10,933 nucleotides of DNA from JAFHCF01 sp048497495. GTDB taxonomy: Bacteria; Pseudomonadota; Alphaproteobacteria; Rhizobiales; Ancalomicrobiaceae. Shown piece by piece: positions 1 to 6,837 of this stretch. The translations under genes and the position numbers were made by a program. The notes below the pieces were generated by a model. The model was given only the letters and a program-made list of their open reading frames with translations, did no database searches and had not been told where the DNA came from. The stretch is from contig JAFHCF010000078.1 of the NCBI GenBank assembly GCA_048497495.1, forward strand, positions 1 to 10,933. The letters are read 5' to 3'. Position 1 is the first letter of the stretch. Each line of letters opens with the position of its first letter.

Positions 1-1961
1 CAGCGGGCGGTGTCGGCGCCCCAGGTCGAGAGGATCTCGTCGGGATCGACGGTGTTCTTCTTCGACTTCGACATCTTCTCGATGGAGCCGATCTCGACCG
101 CGCCGGAGCCGTCCAACATGTGCGCGGCGCGCTTGCCGTCGATCTCGTCGACGACGATCTCGGCGGGCGAAACCCACTGACCGGTTGGGCTCTTGTAGGT
201 CTCGTGGACCACCATGCCTTGGGTGAACAGGCCGGCGAAGGGCTCGTCGAGGCCGACGTGGCCGGTCGCCTTCATGGCGCGGACGAAGAAGCGCGAGTAG
301 AGCAGGTGCAGGATCGCGTGCTCGATGCCGCCGATGTACTGGTCGACCGGCAGCCAGCGATCGACCGCCGAACGGGTGGTCGGGCTCTCCGTGTTCCACG
401 GATCGGTGAAACGGGCGAAGTACCAGGACGAATCCACGAAGGTGTCCATGGTGTCGGTCTCGCGCCGTGCCGGCTTGCCACACTTCGGACAGGCGACATG
501 CTTCCAGGTCGGGTGATGGTCGAGCGGGTTGCCCGGCTTGTCGAAGCCGGCGTCGTCGGGGAGGAGCACCGGCAACTGGTCGACGGGGACGGGCACGGTG
601 CCGCAATCGTCGCAGTGGATCATCGGGATCGGGCAGCCCCAATAGCGCTGCCGCGAGATCAGCCAGTCGCGCAGGCGGAAGTTCACCCGGCGTCTGCCCA
701 TGGCGGCGCCGTCGACGGTGCGGGCCTCGAGCCGGCTCGCCACCGCCTCGAAGGCGTCGTCGACCGCCATGCCGTCGAGGAAGTCGGAATTGTAGAGCGT
801 GCCCTCGCCGTCGAAGGCGACGTCGTCGACGCGATTCGCCGCCGGATCGGCGCCGATCGGCAGCACCACGGGGGTGACTTCCAGGCCGTATTTGCGGGCG
901 AAGTCGAGGTCGCGCTGGTCGTGGGCGGGGCAGCCGAAGATGGCGCCGGTGCCGTAGTCCATCAGGATGAAGTTGGCGACGTAGAGCGGCAGGGTCTTGC
1001 CTTCGACGAAGGGGTGCTTCACCCGCAGCCCGGTGTCCCAACCCTCCTTCTCCGCCGTCTCGAGGACGGCGACCGAGGTGCCCATGCGGCGGCACTTCTC
1101 CTGGAAGGCGGCGAGATCGGCGTTCCGCTCGCCCAACGCCTTGGCGAGGGGATGATCGGCCGCCATGGCGAGGAACGAGGCGCCGAAGAGCGTGTCGGGG
1201 CGGGTGGTGAAGATCTCCAGCGCGGTCTCGCCGTTCGGGCCCGGCGTGGCGAGCTCGAACCGCACCTCGAGACCGGTCGACTTGCCGATCCAGTTCCTCT
1301 GCATCAGCCGGACCTTGTCGGGCCAGCGATCGAGGCCGTCGAGAGCGGAGAGCAGCTCATCGGAGAACTGGGTGATCTTGAAGTTCCACTGGACGAGCTC
1401 CTTCTGCTCGACCAGAGCACCGGAGCGCCAGCCACGCCCGTCGATCACCTGCTCGTTGGCGAGCACGGTCATGTCGACCGGGTCCCAGTTGACCTTCGAG
1501 GTGCGGCGATAGGCCAGGCCCGCCTCGAAGAAATCGACGAACATCTTCTGTTGATGGCGATAGTAATCGGGCGAGCAGGTGGCGATCTCGCGCTTCCAGT
1601 CGAGGGATAGGCCCATCGACTTCAGCTGATTGCGCATGGTGGCGATGTTCTCATAGGTCCACTTGGCGGGATGGACCTTCATCTGCATGGCGGCATTCTC
1701 GGCCGGCAGGCCGAAGGCGTCCCAACCCATGGGGTGGAGAACCGAGAAACCCTTGGCGCGCTTGTAACGTGCGACGACGTCGCCCATGGCGTAGTTGCGC
1801 ACATGGCCCATGTGGATGCGCCCCGAGGGGTAGGGGAACATCTCGAGAACGTAGTACTTCGGCCGCGGATCGTCGTTGCGGGTGGAGAAGACCTCGCCCT
1901 CGGCCCAGGTCTTCTGCCACTTGGGCTCGGATTCGCGGGGATTGTAACGCTCGGAAGCCAT
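1..1961 (-). CDS. leuS: Leucyl-tRNA synthetase, N-terminal 653 codons (3' part outside window)
   Basis: Cytoplasmic class I aminoacyl-tRNA synthetase that charges tRNA-Leu. The frame starts at an ATG (1961-1959, protein MASERYNPRESEPKW) and runs off the left edge. Seen in order: the HIGH-type signature HMGH at residues 50-53 within FPYPSGRIHMGHVRNY; the CP1 editing domain with its Thr-rich TTRPDT at 252-257 and a GTGAIFGCPAHDQRD segment; a Cys-rich zinc-type insert (CDDCG and CPKCG); DSSWYFAR; and KMSKS at 629-633 (positions 63-77). All catalytic and editing motifs look intact. Only the tail of the catalytic domain and the anticodon-binding and C-terminal domains (roughly 200 residues, by comparison with the usual 860-880) lie beyond the window. 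The gene is divergent from yggS across a 228-bp spacer. The Shine-Dalgarno is weak (GACGAG). In related genomes leuS is often followed by lptE and holA, which cannot be checked here. Confidence 0.97.
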   Translation of the reverse strand, partial: MASERYNPRESEPKWQKTWAEGEVFSTRNDDPRPKYYVLEMFPYPSGRIHMGHVRNYAMGDVVARYKRAKGFSVLHPMGWDAFGLPAENAAMQMKVHPAKWTYENIATMRNQLKSMGLSLDWKREIATCSPDYYRHQQKMFVDFFEAGLAYRRTSKVNWDPVDMTVLANEQVIDGRGWRSGALVEQKELVQWNFKITQFSDELLSALDGLDRWPDKVRLMQRNWIGKSTGLEVRFELATPGPNGETALEIFTTRPDTLFGASFLAMAADHPLAKALGERNADLAAFQEKCRRMGTSVAVLETAEKEGWDTGLRVKHPFVEGKTLPLYVANFILMDYGTGAIFGCPAHDQRDLDFARKYGLEVTPVVLPIGADPAANRVDDVAFDGEGTLYNSDFLDGMAVDDAFEAVASRLEARTVDGAAMGRRRVNFRLRDWLISRQRYWGCPIPMIHCDDCGTVPVPVDQLPVLLPDDAGFDKPGNPLDHHPTWKHVACPKCGKPARRETDTMDTFVDSSWYFARFTDPWNTESPTTRSAVDRWLPVDQYIGGIEHAILHLLYSRFFVRAMKATGHVGLDEPFAGLFTQGMVVHETYKSPTGQWVSPAEIVVDEIDGKRAAHMLDGSGAVEIGSIEKMSKSKKNTVDPDEILSTWGADTAR

Positions 1962-2063
1962 GGGTCTCGTCGTCCGTCGGTATCGTCATCGAGCACGGCG
2001 CGCGAGATCGTGCGAAGCGCGGCGGTGCGGCATCGGTTTTCGGCGCCGACCTTCACCAGAAAG

Positions 2064-2111
2064 CGGCCGGACGGTCAATGGCTTCGGCCGAATCGCGGGC
2101 GCTTTCGGCCG
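2064..2111. promoter_or_regulatory. Three CGGCCG palindromic cores spaced exactly 21 bp in the leuS/yggS divergent spacer
   Basis: CGGCCG cores lie at 2064-2069, 2085-2090 and 2106-2111, so each step is 21 bp (two helical turns). The last two are embedded in the longer perfect palindrome TTCGGCCGAA (2083-2092 and 2104-2113) followed by similar flanks (AATCGCGG and AATGCGG). Same-face spacing within a divergent promoter region suggests an operator array, although high GC makes CGGCCG common by chance. The rest of the 1962-2189 spacer shows nothing else I can name. Confidence 0.4.
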
Positions 2112-2189
2112 AATGCGGCGGCGGCGGCGTGGCGCGGCGAGGTCGAGCCGTGGTAAGCCGCTCGCTTCCACCTGACGAGGACGACCCCG

Positions 2190-2861
2190 ATGAGCGCCGC
2201 CGACAATCTCGCCGAGATCCGCAATCGCATCGCCCGCGCCGAGCGGATCGCCGGGCGGGGGAAGGATTCGGTGACCCTGGTGGCGGTGTCGAAGACCTTT
2301 TCGGTCGAGGAGATCCGGCCGGTGATCGCGGCCGGACAACGGGTGTTCGGCGAGAACCGGGTGCAGGAGGCGAAGGCCAAGTGGCCGGAGCTCCGGGGCG
2401 AGACCGCCGGGATCGAATTGCATCTGATCGGGCCGCTGCAGTCGAACAAGGCGGCCGAGGCGGTCGAACTCTTCGACGTCGTCCACACCGTCGACCGCGA
2501 CAAGATCGCCGCGACGCTCGCCGAGGAGATGAAGAAGCAGGGCCGGACCCTGCGCCTCTTCGTCCAGGTCAATACCGGAGCGGAGCCGCAGAAGGCGGGG
2601 GTCGATCCGCGCCAGGCGGTCGCCTTCGTCGAGCGCTGTCGACGTGTCCACGGGTTGGCGATCGACGGGCTGATGTGCATCCCGCCGGCGGAGGACCATC
2701 CCGGTCCGCATTTCGCCCTGCTGTCCAAGCTGGCGAAGGAGGCGGGCGTGTCGGGTTTGTCGATGGGGATGTCGTCGGACTTCGAGACGGCGATCGACCT
2801 CAGCGCCACTCACGTCCGGGTGGGCAGCGCGATCTTCGGCACGAGGCCGCGGCCGGCGTGA
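2190..2861 (+). CDS. yggS: YggS/PLPBP family pyridoxal phosphate homeostasis protein
   Basis: A 223-residue single-domain, alanine-racemase-like TIM-barrel protein of the YggS/PROSC family. It binds pyridoxal 5'-phosphate in the cytoplasm and affects vitamin B6 and amino/keto-acid homeostasis, with no firmly established catalytic reaction. Seen: the PLP Schiff-base lysine in LVAVSK (K35), FGENRVQE (53-60), HLIGPLQSNK (78-87), the phosphate-binding SMGMSSDFETAI (191-202) and C-terminal VRVGSAIFG (209-217). Length is typical for the family. The ATG is preceded by CCTGACGAGGAC, giving a GAGG about 9 nt upstream, so the start is well supported. It is the only plus-strand gene in this stretch and is divergent from leuS. 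In many bacteria yggS sits near proC or a YggT gene, neither of which is seen here. No clear U-tract terminator follows. Confidence 0.95.
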   Translation: MSAADNLAEIRNRIARAERIAGRGKDSVTLVAVSKTFSVEEIRPVIAAGQRVFGENRVQEAKAKWPELRGETAGIELHLIGPLQSNKAAEAVELFDVVHTVDRDKIAATLAEEMKKQGRTLRLFVQVNTGAEPQKAGVDPRQAVAFVERCRRVHGLAIDGLMCIPPAEDHPGPHFALLSKLAKEAGVSGLSMGMSSDFETAIDLSATHVRVGSAIFGTRPRPA

Positions 2862-3073
2862 GATTCGCGCATCGCGAGTCAGTCGACTTGATTCGCTTCC
2901 GAATTGATTTCGAATTCGAAACGATCGACTCTCTCAGAGACTCCTGGGCGGGCGTTTCGATGTGGTTTCGAGGGGTTGGAGCGGCGGCGCGGAACCGCCG
3001 CCGGTGAGACTCCCAGGCGCCTCCACGCGGCTCCTCGATTCGCTCCCGATCCGAATCGGTCGAATTGTCCGAT
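2862..3073. other. Intergenic spacer with palindromes between yggS and the L,D-transpeptidase gene
   Basis: This 212-bp stretch holds no supportable gene. Its first 80 bases are visibly richer in A/T than the surroundings and contain a perfect 14-bp palindrome TTTCGAATTCGAAA (2908-2921), flanked further out by AGTCGA (2881-2886) and TCGACT (2925-2930), which could pair. Two short GC-rich hairpins follow: GCGGCGG/CCGCCGC (2981-2987 with 2995-3001) and CGATTCG/CGAATCG (3036-3042 with 3052-3058). The second lies 16 nt past the stop codon of the minus-strand transpeptidase. Neither has a T-tract. The two genes converge here, so the spacer may contain their transcript ends, but I cannot identify a canonical terminator. 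Confidence 0.5.
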
Positions 3074-3628
3074 CTACCCGACGATCATGATCGGCCGGGC
3101 GCCGAGGCGCGGCAGCAGACGGCGCATGTCGGCGGGACGAAGCGCGACACAACCGGCGGTCGGCTCGAAGCCGTCTCGGGCGAGGTGGAGGAAGATGGCG
3201 CTGCCGCGTCCGATCGAGCGGCGGCGAATATTGGCGTCGAGGACGATCACCACGTCGTAGAGATGGTCGTCGCGGCGCATCGTCTCGTGCGAGGCGCGCA
3301 GGGGCAGGCGGACCGGCCGATTGTAGCGGCCGTCGCCGACATCGTCGCACCAACCGTCGTCGACGCGGATCGGCGCCAGCGCCAGCGGCCCGCCGGGGGG
3401 CAGGGCGCGGTCGGCGCGCCGGTAGCCGCCGAGGAGCTCGTATCGGCCGGCCGGGGTGGCGCCGTCGCCTTCCTGCTTGAAGCGGGTGAGACCGGCGCGC
3501 CCGAGGGCGCAGGGCAGGGTGAGGCCGGCGACGCGCAGCAGGCCGAGATGGGCGGCGGCCCCCGGGCGCGAACTCACCCGCAGGAGGCGCGGCTTCTCGG
3601 CCGGGCCGGGCCGTCTCGTCGGCGACAT
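3074..3628 (-). CDS. YkuD-type L,D-transpeptidase family protein (short, COG3786-like)
   Basis: A 184-residue protein of the YkuD fold. Family members use a catalytic cysteine to form or modify peptidoglycan 3-3 crosslinks or to attach proteins. Seen: FKQEGDGATPAGRYELLGG near residues 50-70, which is the usual N-terminal YkuD motif, and the C-terminal FLHLARDGFEPTAGCVAL with H148 and C160. The TAGC replaces the SHGC of classical enzymes, and as I recall this variant is usual in the short COG3786 branch. I see no signal peptide and no LysM or other wall-binding domain, so how it reaches the periplasm is unclear. The ATG at 3628 is preferred because GAGGTGAT lies just upstream. A GTG at 3643 would add five residues but would swallow that ribosome site. 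It is divergent from the DUF2794 gene. Confidence 0.88.
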   Translation of the reverse strand: MSPTRRPGPAEKPRLLRVSSRPGAAAHLGLLRVAGLTLPCALGRAGLTRFKQEGDGATPAGRYELLGGYRRADRALPPGGPLALAPIRVDDGWCDDVGDGRYNRPVRLPLRASHETMRRDDHLYDVVIVLDANIRRRSIGRGSAIFLHLARDGFEPTAGCVALRPADMRRLLPRLGARPIMIVG

Positions 3629-3876
3629 CGGATCACCTCGCACCGTCCTACTCCATCCCCGGCGGCGTCTCGCACCGGGTGGCGCCCGCCGCGGGTGGAA
3701 TCCTCTGCGAGAACCGGGCGCGACGCAATCGCTCGGGCGTTCCCGAATCGACGTCCGGAGGAACCGATTCGGCCCCGAGACGGCTCCCGCTTCGCGAGGA
3801 CGCGCGTTCGAGGCTTGTCAGACCCGTCCACTCGTTCGATCATGACGGTTCGACGAACGGAGTCGGAGACGTCACA
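3629..3876. promoter_or_regulatory. Divergent promoter region between L,D-transpeptidase and DUF2794 genes
   Basis: A 248-bp spacer that must carry both promoters. I could not find a convincing -35/-10 pair on either strand. A small inverted repeat CGTTCG/CGAACG (about 3833-3860) lies just before the DUF2794 ribosome site. The plus-strand frame is open upstream to 3679, but that sequence (Arg/Pro-rich, no motif) does not look like part of the DUF2794 protein. Confidence 0.35.
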
Positions 3877-4245
3877 TTGAGCGAGGCGAGGAGCGGCGGC
3901 GACGTCGAGCCGTCGGTGATCGTGCTCGGCCGGCCGAAGGTGGACCGCGACGTCACCTTCGATCGGCGCGAGCTGTTCGAGATCCTGAGGCTCTACGGCC
4001 GCATGGTGGCGAGTGGCGAATGGCGCGACTACGCCATCGATCATCTCGCCGACCGCGCCGTCTTCTCGGTGTTTCGCCGCAGCTGCGAGGCGCCGCTCTA
4101 CCGCATCGAGAAGAACCCGCGTCTGGCGGCGCGCCAGGGCGCCTACGCGGTGATCGACCAGGGCGGGCGCATTCTCAAGCGCGGCGCCGATCTCGCCCGG
4201 GTCGTGGCGGTTCTCGAAAAGAAGCCGAAGCTGGTCGTCCCGTGA
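3877..4245 (+). CDS. DUF2794 domain-containing protein
   Basis: A protein of about 122 residues matching, from memory, the alphaproteobacterial DUF2794 family, whose function is unknown. Seen: the conserved block VTFDRRELFEILRLYGRMV (26-44), then EWRDYAIDHL (48-57), AVFSVFRR, a PLYRIEKNP motif and RQGAYAVIDQGG, ending in a short charged helix. It is soluble, with no signal peptide or membrane segment. I chose the TTG at 3877 (protein begins (M)SEARSGG) because family members typically start only about 20-25 residues before the VTFDRREL block and because GGAGA lies about 8 nt upstream. The frame stays open back to a GTG at 3679, but that would add 66 residues with no family support. It converges on the DUF1223 gene with a 52-bp gap. 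Confidence 0.85.
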   Translation: MSEARSGGDVEPSVIVLGRPKVDRDVTFDRRELFEILRLYGRMVASGEWRDYAIDHLADRAVFSVFRRSCEAPLYRIEKNPRLAARQGAYAVIDQGGRILKRGADLARVVAVLEKKPKLVVP

Positions 4246-4297
4246 GCATGGGCCGAGCGACGGCGCGTCGGTGGCGCGGTGTCGGGCGTCGGCCTTC

Positions 4298-5065
4298 TCA
4301 GGAGGCGGGGCGGTCGACCAGACGGGCGCCGACGATGGCGCCGGGGGCGCCGTCGTGGTCGATCTGCACCAGGATGGCGCAACCCTCGCCTTCCTGGTGA
4401 ACCATCTCCTGACGGGGAAGTTCGATGCGGACGGCCTTGCCCTTCCACATGCCGATCGGTTGCAGCGTCTTGACCAGATGGCTGTAGGTGACGGTCTTGC
4501 CGGAATTCTCGCCCTTGCCGATCGGCACGGTGCGGGACCGCTCATAGCGGGCGAGCCAGACGGTGGCGCGGCCGCGCGCGACGTCGGCGGGGGCGTCGCC
4601 GACCTTCACCACGATGGTGTCGGCGCTGGTCTCGACGTCGACGTCGACCATCGGGGCGCGCGCCTCGGCGGCGAGGGCGGCGATGGTGGCCTCGATGGCG
4701 ACGCGGTCGCTGCCCACCACATGGGCGCGGCCGCCGATCACCGCCTGCGGCGTATAGACCGCCTGATCGCCGCGCCGTTCGGCATAGGCGCGCTGGCGTT
4801 GGGTGAATTCGGGGCGGGCGGCGGTGTCCTTCCAGCCGAGATAGTCCCAATAGTCGACGGCGTAGGACAGGGTGACGAGGTCGGGGTCGCGGCTCAACTG
4901 TTCGAGCAGGGCGTCGGCCGGCGGGCATCGGCCGCAGCCCTGGCTGGTGAAGAGCTCGACGACGGCGCGCGGATGGGCGGAGTCGGCCCGCGCCTCGGTG
5001 ACGCCGAGCCCGGAGGCGACGGCGACCAGGGCGGCAATCGAGACGGCTCCGGGTAGGGTCCTCAC
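4298..5065 (-). CDS. DUF1223 family secreted thioredoxin-like protein
   Basis: A 255-residue exported protein of the DUF1223 family, which has a thioredoxin-like fold; the biochemical role is not established. Seen: an N-terminal signal peptide (hydrophobic stretch at residues 6-22, likely cleavage after A25-R-A27), then the family signature VVELFTSQGCGRCPPADALL with C44 and C47 as a CXXC pair, and VDYWDYLGWKD. No second Trx-type domain follows. The GTG at 5065 is chosen because CAGCGAGGACC lies just upstream and because it places the signal peptide at the very N-terminus. The frame is open further upstream, but that sequence is Arg-rich and would bury the signal peptide. It is divergent from ccmA across 266 bp. 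Adjacency to the disulfide-handling CcmG cluster is suggestive but does not prove a link. Confidence 0.88.
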   Translation of the reverse strand: MRTLPGAVSIAALVAVASGLGVTEARADSAHPRAVVELFTSQGCGRCPPADALLEQLSRDPDLVTLSYAVDYWDYLGWKDTAARPEFTQRQRAYAERRGDQAVYTPQAVIGGRAHVVGSDRVAIEATIAALAAEARAPMVDVDVETSADTIVVKVGDAPADVARGRATVWLARYERSRTVPIGKGENSGKTVTYSHLVKTLQPIGMWKGKAVRIELPRQEMVHQEGEGCAILVQIDHDGAPGAIVGARLVDRPAS

Positions 5066-5331
5066 CGATGGTCCTCGCTGAACGGCATGGCGGGGTTCGC
5101 GTCGACGGCCGTCGACTTCGACGAAACCCCTCTCGCGCCCGGCGGTCACCATAGTCCGGCGGCCGGCTCGCGAACCAGTCACTTCGGGGTGAAAGAGGAT
5201 CGCGGCGCGGTTTCGCCGCAACGGTCTCGACCGTTTCTTCGCCGCCGATCTTCCTGTAAGACCGGCCGAAGCGACGCGCCGTCCCTCGCCGAGGGCAGCG
5301 GCGAGCGAGCCACGGCGGAGGGATCGGCGCA
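5066..5331. promoter_or_regulatory. Divergent DUF1223/ccmA spacer, presumed ccm operon promoter
   Basis: The 266-bp spacer must contain the promoters of the DUF1223 gene and of ccmAB. It holds a near-perfect 16-bp inverted repeat AACGGTCTCGACCGTT (5220-5235), a possible operator or small hairpin. I see no clear sigma-70 hexamer pair and no FNR/FixK-type TTG-N8-CAA box here, unlike the spacer before ccmC. The ccmA ribosome site GGAGGGA (5317-5323) is strong, 8 nt before the ATG. Confidence 0.4.
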
Positions 5332-5970
5332 ATGACGACGAGGGTGACGCGCCTCATCGGTCGATCCCTGTCGCTCGATCGCGGCGGACGCCGGGTTCTC
5401 CACGATCTCTCCTTCGAGGCGGCGGCGGGCAGCGCGCTGGTGGTGACCGGCGCCAATGGCGCCGGCAAGTCGACGCTGCTGCGCCTGATCGCCGGGCTTC
5501 TGCGGCCGATCGCCGGCGAACTGGCGGTCGAGGGCGGCGACGCGGAACTCTCCATCCCGCAGCAGTGCCACTATTTCGGGCATATGGACGCGCTCAAGCC
5601 GCAGCTCAGCGTCGAGGAGAATCTCGCCTTCTGGCGCGCCTTCTCCGGTGTCGCCGACGATCCGGTCGGCGTGGCGCTCGATCGCGTCGGGCTCGCGCGG
5701 CTCGCCACGCTGCCGGCGGCCTATCTGTCGGCCGGTCAGCGGCGGCGTCTCGCCTTCGCCCGGCTTCTCGTGACCCGCCGGCCGATCTGGCTTCTCGACG
5801 AGCCGACCTCGGCGCTCGACGCGGCCTCAGAGGCGCGGCTGATCGAGATCGTCGGCGAGCATCTCGACGGCGGCGGGCTGGTGGTCGCCGCCACCCATCT
5901 CGCCCTGCCCTTCGCGCGGATGGACAGCCTGCGCCTCGGGGTGGCGCGGGTGGCGGAGGCGACGGCATGA
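5332..5970 (+). CDS. ccmA: Heme exporter ATP-binding protein CcmA
   Basis: The cytoplasmic ATPase of the CcmAB(C) ABC transporter of System I cytochrome c maturation. ATP hydrolysis drives release of holo-CcmE (heme chaperone) from the CcmC complex. Seen over 212 residues: Walker A GANGAGKST (40-48), Q-loop region IPQQCHYFGHMDALKP (75-90), ABC signature LSAGQ (132-136), Walker B WLLDEP (153-158) with D-loop SALD (160-163), and H-loop His189. The YFGHMDALKPQLSVEENL stretch is characteristic of CcmA rather than a generic ABC ATPase. Length is normal (about 200-215). The start is supported by GGAGGGA 8 nt upstream. The gene ends by 4-bp ATGA overlap with ccmB, implying translational coupling. 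Confidence 0.96.
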   Translation: MTTRVTRLIGRSLSLDRGGRRVLHDLSFEAAAGSALVVTGANGAGKSTLLRLIAGLLRPIAGELAVEGGDAELSIPQQCHYFGHMDALKPQLSVEENLAFWRAFSGVADDPVGVALDRVGLARLATLPAAYLSAGQRRRLAFARLLVTRRPIWLLDEPTSALDAASEARLIEIVGEHLDGGGLVVAATHLALPFARMDSLRLGVARVAEATA

Positions 5971-6635
5971 GCGCGCTCTCCGCCCTCTTCGTCCGCGAAT
6001 TGCGGCTCGCCACCCGGGTCGGCGGCGGCGCCCTGATGGGGGTGCTGTTCTTCCTCATCGTCATCACCGTGGTGCCCTTCGGGGTCGGGCCGGATCTCAA
6101 GCTTCTCGCCCGCATCGGCCCGGCGATCCTGTGGATCGGGGCGCTGCTCGCCACGCTCCTGTCGCTCGACCGGCTGTTCCAGGTCGATCGCGACGACGGC
6201 GGTCTCGATCTGATCGCCATGGGCGAGACGCCGCTCGAGCTCGTCGTCTTCACCAAATGCCTGGCCCATTGGACGGCGACCGGGTTGCCGCTGGTGATCG
6301 CCTCGCCGATCCTGGCGGTGTTCATGAACATGGAGCCGATGGCGATCGGGGCGACGTCGCTGACGCTGCTGGTCGGCACGCCGGCGCTGACCTTCATCGG
6401 GGCGATCGGCGCGGCGCTGACGGTGTCGCTGCGGCGCGGCGGGTTGCTGCTCGCCATCCTGGTGCTGCCGCTCGCCGTGCCGGTGATGATCTTCGGCGTT
6501 TCGGCGGCGTCGGCGGCGGTGCAGGAGCCGGTGCCCTTCGCCACGCCGTTCTCGATCCTCGCCGCGCTCGGGCTCTTCTCGATGGTGCTCGGGCCGGTGG
6601 CCGGCGCGGCGTCACTGCGCTTCGCCGGCGACTGA
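5967..6635 (+). CDS. ccmB: Heme exporter membrane protein CcmB
   Basis: The permease subunit of the CcmAB ABC complex in the inner membrane. The 222 residues contain about six hydrophobic segments and the N-terminal FVRELRLATR motif typical of CcmB. Other recognisable family stretches are LSLDRLFQVDRDDGGLDLI in the first cytoplasmic loop and the Pro/Gly-rich PLAVPVMIFGV. Length matches the family (about 220). The ATG overlaps the ccmA stop (ATGA), so the two subunits are probably made in matched amounts. ccmC follows after a 202-bp spacer rather than the tight spacing often seen in ccmABCD clusters, so ccmC may have its own promoter. Confidence 0.95.
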   Translation: MSALSALFVRELRLATRVGGGALMGVLFFLIVITVVPFGVGPDLKLLARIGPAILWIGALLATLLSLDRLFQVDRDDGGLDLIAMGETPLELVVFTKCLAHWTATGLPLVIASPILAVFMNMEPMAIGATSLTLLVGTPALTFIGAIGAALTVSLRRGGLLLAILVLPLAVPVMIFGVSAASAAVQEPVPFATPFSILAALGLFSMVLGPVAGAASLRFAGD

Positions 6636-6837
6636 GCGGCGAAATACGTCCGAACCGGCCCGCGACTTGATCCGGCGCAAGGCGAGGGCCGGCAGATCGC
6701 CGCATTGATGCCGGCATCGTGGCGTTCTAGAACGAGTCCAGCGCCGCTTCGGCGCCACGGAAATCCGCGACGACGGGAGGCGAGGGGCCTCGCCGATCGC
6801 GAGAAGGCCCGACCAGGGGCCCGCACGGGACGAGACG
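6636..6837. promoter_or_regulatory. Structured ccmB-ccmC spacer with dyad elements
   Basis: A 202-bp gap within the ccm cluster, without a supportable gene. It contains four consecutive dyads: CTTG-N8-CAAG (6666-6681, see FixK/FNR-like box), a perfect 12-bp palindrome GATGCCGGCATC (6707-6718), a perfect 12-bp palindrome CGTTCTAGAACG (6723-6734), and a hairpin GCGCCG-CTT-CGGCGC (6741-6755). A further GGCGAG/CTCGCC stem-loop lies at 6779-6794. The stop of ccmB, the gap length and the dyads together suggest an internal promoter or regulated leader for ccmCDG. Confidence 0.5.
6667..6680 (+). promoter_or_regulatory. Candidate FixK/FNR-type binding site upstream of ccmC
   Basis: TTGATCCGGCGCAA fits the FixK2-type consensus TTG(A/C)-N6-(T/G)CAA from rhizobia, with a perfect TTGAT left half and a CGCAA right half. 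The outer bases extend the dyad to CTTG...CAAG. A regulator at a class II position (-41.5) would place the transcript start near 6715. The expected -10 there (CATTGA) is poor. Low-oxygen control of cytochrome c maturation would make sense, but the assignment rests on motif match only. Confidence 0.5.

Noticed and set aside
120..1610. 496-codon open frame on plus, antisense to leuS
   Set aside because: It lies wholly opposite the intact leuS reading frame and has no recognisable motif, with the Asp/Gly/Arg/Val-heavy composition of a high-GC shadow frame.
1986..2813. Long minus frames opposite yggS
   Set aside because: Shadow frames without motifs. The opposite strand encodes a complete YggS.
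2981..3001. GCGGCGG/CCGCCGC hairpin as a terminator for yggS
   Set aside because: It lies about 120 bp past the stop with no following T-run. GC-only stems of this size are common here.
1769..3007. 412-codon plus frame spanning the leuS start, the spacer and yggS
   Set aside because: The product is Arg/Gly low-complexity and overlaps yggS in another frame. yggS has all its family motifs and a good ribosome site.
4251..4294. GGCCGA/TCGGCC pair as a terminator between DUF2794 and DUF1223 genes
   Set aside because: A 6-bp stem with a 32-nt loop and no T-tract is not distinguishable from chance in GC-rich DNA.
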